Part shown: in pieces, positions 5,304 to 8,553 of the stretch
Layout: each line of letters starts with the position of its first letter
Position numbering within the stretch: the first letter of the stretch is position 1
The notes under the pieces: generated by a model
Databases searched by the model: none
What the model was told of the DNA's origin: nothing
The model's input: the letters and a program-made list of their open reading frames with translations, nothing else
DNA from: an uncultured Eubacteriales bacterium
GTDB lineage: Bacteria; Bacillota_A; Clostridia; Lachnospirales; Cellulosilyticaceae
Direction: 5' to 3'
Assembly (NCBI GenBank): GCA_900556665.1
Contig: USPX01000074.1
Span: forward strand, 1-8,553
Length of the DNA stretch: 8,553 nt
Translations under genes and position numbers: made by a program

Positions 5304-7154
5304 ATGGCAAAATTTTTAAATGGTGGTAGAGTATTAAAAGTATGTATGACAGTTGCACTCGCAACAAGTTTAATCATTCCAGGGGGAATCATTTTCGCAA
5401 ATGATGGAAGTAAAACAATCCAAATTATTGCAACATCAGACGTACACAATCAATTCTATGGGTATGATTATGCAACAAACTCTGAACTTACAAAAGGTGG
5501 TGTAACAAGAGTTGCAACTGTTGTTAATAATCTTAGAAAAGAAAATCCAAATACAATTGTTGTAGATAATGGGGATTTAATTCAAGGGAATTCATCACAA
5601 ATTTTCATTAATGATAAAGAAAATCCACAACCTATGATTGTTGCTTTAAATGAATTAGATTATGAAACAATGACTTTAGGAAATCATGAGTTCAACTATG
5701 GAATTGAACGTTTAGAAGAAATTTTAGCTGATTTAGAAGATACAACTGTTTTATGTGGTAATGTATATAAACCAAATGGTGAAAGATTAGGGAAACCTTA
5801 TAAGATTGTTGAAAGAGATGGTATTAAAGTAGCAATCATTGGTTCAGTAACACCACACATTGTTAAATGGGATGCAACTAACTTAGAAGGTTGTAAAGTA
5901 ACATCACCTTTAGAAGAAACTCAAAAAGCAATTAAAGAAATTAAAGAAGGTAATCTTGCAGATATCATGATTGCTACAGTACATATGGGTAAAGATGGAG
6001 AATATGGTGATGATAGTGCAGCTGAAATTGCTGAAAAATGCCCAGAGCTTGCAGCAGTAATTGCTGGTCATGAGCATGCTGTACGTGAAGATGAAAGAGT
6101 AAAAAATATTCCTATTACAGAACCAGGAACAAATGGTCAATATGTTTCTGTAGTAGATATCACAATCGATAACAATAAAAAAGTAGAAAAAGTAGAATCT
6201 CGCCTTATCAGTACAGAACAAGTAGAAAAAGATGCTGAGCTTGAAAAAATCCTTGCACCTTACCATGAAAAAGCTGTAAAAGATGCTGAAACAGTAATCG
6301 GTGAATTAAAAGGTGGTGCACTTATCAGAGAAGATGATATGAAAGGTGTAACACAAGGACAAATCGAAGATAATGCCCTTGTTGACTTAATCTTAGAAGT
6401 ACAAACTTACTATGCTGAAAAAAGTGGTAAAATCCCAGCTAAAGCACATCATGTAAGTGGGGCAGCATTATTTAGCCCATCAGCTAACGTACAACCAGGT
6501 AAAATCAAACGTGCTGATACAGCAAATATGTATAAATACGACAATACATTAAAAACACTTAAAATCAATGGTAAACAACTTAAAAAGTACATGGAATGGT
6601 CAGCAAGTTATTATAATACATTTAAACCAGGTGATTTAAATGTATCATTCAATGAAAATATCAGAATGTACAACTATGACATGTTCAGTGGTGTAAAATA
6701 TGAAATTGATATTACAAAGGAACCTGGAAACCGTATCAAGAATTTAAAATATGCTAAAGGTGGTGCAGTAAAAGATACTGATGAAATTTACTTAACAGTA
6801 AATAACTACCGTTGTGATAGTATCCTTTTAGCAGATTTATTTAAAGGTGAAGAAAATGTAGAAGTTGTATATGATAACAGTACAGAAACAGTTTCTACTA
6901 TTAGAGAACTTATCGGTGAATATATTCAAACAGTGAAAAAAGGTGTAATTAAACCAGAAGTAGATAAAAACTGGAAACTTACAGGTTACAAAATTGATAA
7001 AAAACAAGAAAAAGTAGCAAGAGAACTTGTAAATTCAGGAAAACTTGAATTACCAGTATCTCCAGACGGTAGAACTCCAAACATCAGAAGCTTAACATGG
7101 GCAGATGTAGAAGCAGTTCTTAAAGCTGAAGAGCAAGCAAAACCTAAAAAATAA
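5304..7154 (+). CDS. secreted 2',3'-cyclic-nucleotide phosphodiesterase / nucleotidase (CpdB/YfkN family)
   Basis: A 616-residue exported metallophosphoesterase that should release phosphate from nucleotides outside the cell. A signal peptide covers about 1-32 (Lys11, hydrophobic 13-31, cleavage likely after IIFA). The two-metal domain (about 37-310) has Asp46-x-His48 (TSDVHNQ), Asp91 (NGDLIQG), Asn127-His128 (LGNHEFNYG), His227 (TVHMGKDG), and His256 and His258 (AGHEHAV). The C-terminal 5'-nucleotidase substrate domain (about 330-560) carries GQIEDNALVDLI, VSGAALFS, YKYDNTL and LKKYMEWSASYYN, features that favour the CpdB (2',3'-cyclic phosphodiesterase/3'-nucleotidase) branch over classical 5'-nucleotidases. 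No LPXTG, SLH or C-terminal membrane anchor is seen, so it is probably released or loosely wall-bound. ATG 5304 is chosen because AGGAG (5292-5296) lies 7 bases before it; upstream in-frame TTG 5259 and ATG 5280 lack such a site. I found no ATA among about 50 isoleucine codons, suggesting high expression. Confidence 0.88.
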   Translation: MAKFLNGGRVLKVCMTVALATSLIIPGGIIFANDGSKTIQIIATSDVHNQFYGYDYATNSELTKGGVTRVATVVNNLRKENPNTIVVDNGDLIQGNSSQIFINDKENPQPMIVALNELDYETMTLGNHEFNYGIERLEEILADLEDTTVLCGNVYKPNGERLGKPYKIVERDGIKVAIIGSVTPHIVKWDATNLEGCKVTSPLEETQKAIKEIKEGNLADIMIATVHMGKDGEYGDDSAAEIAEKCPELAAVIAGHEHAVREDERVKNIPITEPGTNGQYVSVVDITIDNNKKVEKVESRLISTEQVEKDAELEKILAPYHEKAVKDAETVIGELKGGALIREDDMKGVTQGQIEDNALVDLILEVQTYYAEKSGKIPAKAHHVSGAALFSPSANVQPGKIKRADTANMYKYDNTLKTLKINGKQLKKYMEWSASYYNTFKPGDLNVSFNENIRMYNYDMFSGVKYEIDITKEPGNRIKNLKYAKGGAVKDTDEIYLTVNNYRCDSILLADLFKGEENVEVVYDNSTETVSTIRELIGEYIQTVKKGVIKPEVDKNWKLTGYKIDKKQEKVARELVNSGKLELPVSPDGRTPNIRSLTWADVEAVLKAEEQAKPKK

Positions 7155-7184
7155 TAAAAGCCATTTGCTATATTTGATATAAAG

Positions 7185-7231
7185 AAGAGGTATTATGAAG
7201 CAAACTTTAATGTTTCATAATACCTCTTTTT
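7185..7231 (+). terminator. Rho-independent terminator after the nucleotidase gene
   Basis: Arms 7185-7199 and 7214-7228 pair over 15 bp and the second arm runs into TTTTT (7227-7231). It begins 30 bases after the stop codon and separates the nucleotidase unit from the pst operon. Confidence 0.9.
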
Positions 7232-7250
7232 ATTATGTTAGAATTTTGAA

Positions 7251-7289
7251 GTTTAAAAATGTGTTAAGAATGTTTAATAGGAGTTTAAT
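7251..7289 (+). promoter_or_regulatory. PHO box: four TTAA repeats upstream of pstS
   Basis: TTAA occurs at 7253, 7264, 7274 and 7285, i.e. spaced 11, 10 and 11 bases, each in the context GTTTAA or GTTAA (7251, 7263, 7272, 7283). Tandem TT(A/T)A-type repeats with an 11-bp period are the known arrangement for PhoP/PhoB dimers binding one face of DNA in Firmicutes. Their position upstream of pstS in a window that also encodes PhoP/PhoR makes them the probable PhoP activation site. Confidence 0.7.
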
Positions 7290-7305
7290 TGAAGCAAAAC
7301 AAAAA

Positions 7306-7330
7306 TTAAATACAGCCATATTACTATAAA
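7306..7330 (+). promoter_or_regulatory. pstS: -10 box candidates for the pst operon
   Basis: Two candidates: TTAAAT (7306-7311), 16 bases after the last PHO repeat TTTAAT, which would put that repeat in the -35 position as usual for PhoP/PhoB-activated promoters; and TATAAA (7325-7330), a better hexamer with no recognisable -35. A choice between them cannot be made from the sequence. Confidence 0.4.
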
Positions 7331-7356
7331 TGTGTAAGTAAAAAGTTTAAATAGGC

Positions 7357-7378
7357 AGATGTAAAATAGCTTACATCT
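7357..7378 (+). promoter_or_regulatory. leader palindrome directly before the pstS ribosome binding site
   Basis: Arms AGATGTAA (7357-7364) and TTACATCT (7371-7378) are perfectly complementary around AATAGC, and the second arm abuts AGGAGGAG (7379-7386). The core ATGTAAAATAGCTTACAT (7359-7376) is 15/18 identical to the palindrome core in the nucleotidase leader. As RNA it would form an 8-bp stem next to the ribosome binding site; as DNA it could be an operator. Confidence 0.65.
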
Positions 7379-7392
7379 AGGAGGAGATAAGT

Positions 7393-8232
7393 ATGAAAAG
7401 AAAATTTATGACAGTATGTACAGCATTAGCATTAGGCGCATATATGCTTACAGGGTGTGGGAGTAGTACAACAGGTCAAGTTAAGTCAGGGACTAAAATT
7501 TCAATAGTAGGCTCTACAACAGTAGCGCAGCCAATGGAAAAGTTAGTAGAGGTTTATAAAGAATTAGGTCATACAGATGACATAGAGGTGCAAGGTAATG
7601 GTTCATCAGCAGGAATTAAAGCAACAATTGAGGGAACAGCTGATATTGGTATGGTTTCAAGAGAATTAAGCGAGGAAGAAAAGGGTACAGGGATTATAGA
7701 AACAGTTATTGCGTATGATGGCATAGCAGTTATTGTAAATCCTAATAATAGTGTAGAAAATCTTACTAATGAACAGGTAAAAGGAATTTTTGAAGGTACA
7801 ATTACGAATTGGCGAGAAGTAGGTGGTAGTGATCAAGAAATCATTGTGGTAACAAGGGAAGCAGGCTCAGGAACTAGAAGTGCATTTGAAGAAATTATAG
7901 GACTTTTAGATGAGAGTAAAGCATCGACTATTGTAGATACAGCACTAGTGTCAGAAGGAACAGGGGCAGTAATGGCTACAGTAGCAAGCAAAGAAGCAGC
8001 CATTGGATTTATCTCTTTAGGCTATATGGATCAAACAGTAAAAGGGCTTGATATTAATGGTGTAAAACCAACAACAGATACAGTAAAGGCAGGTGAATAT
8101 AAGATTTCAAGGCCACTTTTAGTTGTAACTCAGCCAACAATTAAACCAGAAGCTCAGGACGTTATTGAGTTTATTACAAGTGAGAAAGGACAAGAAATTA
8201 TGGCAGAAAAATATATTTCAATAGCACAATAA
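7393..8232 (+). CDS. pstS: PstS phosphate ABC transporter substrate-binding lipoprotein
   Basis: A 279-residue phosphate-binding lipoprotein of the high-affinity PstSCAB importer. The signal peptide ends in the lipobox LTGC, with Cys22 as the lipidated residue, so the protein is anchored to the outer face of the membrane. Phosphate-contact segments typical of the family are visible: GSTTVAQPM (Ser41-Thr43), GNGSSAGIKA (69-77), ADIGMVSREL (83-92) and TREAGSGTRSAFE (154-166, with Arg155, Ser159, Gly160, Thr161, Arg162). Length is normal. The ATG at 7393 follows AGGAGGAG (7379-7386). It is the first gene of the pst operon: pstC starts 33 bases after its stop with no terminator between. A PHO box upstream suggests induction by PhoP under phosphate limitation. 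Confidence 0.95.
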   Translation: MKRKFMTVCTALALGAYMLTGCGSSTTGQVKSGTKISIVGSTTVAQPMEKLVEVYKELGHTDDIEVQGNGSSAGIKATIEGTADIGMVSRELSEEEKGTGIIETVIAYDGIAVIVNPNNSVENLTNEQVKGIFEGTITNWREVGGSDQEIIVVTREAGSGTRSAFEEIIGLLDESKASTIVDTALVSEGTGAVMATVASKEAAIGFISLGYMDQTVKGLDINGVKPTTDTVKAGEYKISRPLLVVTQPTIKPEAQDVIEFITSEKGQEIMAEKYISIAQ

Positions 8233-8265
8233 AAGAAAATTATAGTCTAGATAGAGGAGAAATAT

Positions 8266-8553
8266 ATGGATAAATTAATGAAAAAGGTATTTGGGTTATG
8301 CACAGTAATAATGATTTTAGCTGTAGGAGTTATGGCGGCTTATATTGTTATAGACGGCTTACCATTCTTTAATCAAATAAGCCTGAAGGAGTTTATATTG
8401 GGAAGGAAATGGAATCCATCTGGAAAAGTCTTTGGAATCTATCCCATGTTAGTAACAAGTATATTAGTAACATTAGGTGCAACGGCTATTGGGGTTACCA
8501 TAGGAATAAGTACAGCTATTGTACTTGTTGAAATACTGCCTCAAAAAATCGCA
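8266..8553 (+). CDS. pstC: PstC phosphate ABC transporter permease, N-terminal part (cut by window edge)
   Basis: The first 96 codons of an integral membrane permease; the frame is open to the right edge. The ATG at 8266 follows AGAGGAG (8253-8259) at 6 bases; an in-frame ATG four codons later is less well placed. The N-terminus has a transmembrane helix (about 9-30), a short outside segment with FILGRKWNPSGKVFGIYPM, a pattern seen in PstC proteins (the F-x-G-x-x-W-x-P segment and the FGxxP turn), and a second helix (about 60-85, VTSILVTLGATAIGVTIGISTAIVLVE) that begins the ABC-permease fold. Together with PstA and the ATPase PstB, expected beyond the edge, it would move phosphate delivered by PstS into the cell. 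Confidence 0.92.
   Translation, partial: MDKLMKKVFGLCTVIMILAVGVMAAYIVIDGLPFFNQISLKEFILGRKWNPSGKVFGIYPMLVTSILVTLGATAIGVTIGISTAIVLVEILPQKIA

Noticed and set aside
5910..6266. Antisense 118-codon open frame inside the nucleotidase gene
   Set aside because: Low-complexity Phe/Tyr/Cys-rich product, the mirror of Lys/Glu-rich codons on the plus strand; no ribosome binding site and no family likeness.

Overview
The window is AT-rich, uses strong GGAGG-type ribosome binding sites, and carries a PhoP/PhoR pair, a lipoprotein PstS, a YpsC-type RNA methyltransferase and the start of a DUF4364 protein. Together these point to a low-GC Firmicute of the class Clostridia, plausibly Lachnospirales (for example a Cellulosilyticum-like organism). 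The class is fairly secure; the genus is a guess. I see no tRNA, rRNA, CRISPR array, insertion sequence or phage gene, and no gene-free stretch longer than about 250 bases.

Layout. Positions 1-1593 hold three minus-strand genes: the first 23 codons of a DUF4364 protein (running off the left edge), a TIGR01212 radical SAM protein (128-1051) and a 144-residue protein of unknown function (1159-1593), the last two separated by a perfect 18-bp hairpin. A divergent intergenic region follows. The plus-strand phoP-phoR operon (1742-3862) ends in a hairpin terminator shared with the convergent THUMP-domain RNA methyltransferase gene (3891-5054, minus). Two phosphate-acquisition units follow on the plus strand: a secreted CpdB/5'-nucleotidase-family enzyme (5304-7154) with its own terminator, and a pst operon starting with pstS (7393-8232) and pstC (8266 to the right edge).

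How the genes work together. PhoR and PhoP form the phosphate-starvation two-component system. PhoR has almost no extracytoplasmic domain, so it probably reads phosphate through the Pst transporter rather than by binding an external ligand. The secreted nucleotidase can release phosphate from nucleotides and 2',3'-cyclic nucleotides outside the cell, and PstS with PstC and the genes beyond the edge would import it. Four TTAA repeats spaced 10-11 bp lie upstream of pstS and look like a PHO box, tying that operon to PhoP. The methyltransferase, the radical SAM protein and probably the DUF4364 protein are housekeeping or neighbouring genes without an evident role in phosphate metabolism.

What is most worth a second look. 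The leaders of the nucleotidase gene and of pstS each carry a palindrome with the same 18-base core (15 of 18 positions identical), near the predicted 5' end of the message. In the nucleotidase leader it overlaps a Shine-Dalgarno-like sequence followed by an ATG-TAA start-stop pair. This could be a shared operator or a shared RNA element of the phosphate regulon. Otherwise the gene content is conventional; I do not see a new multi-gene system here.
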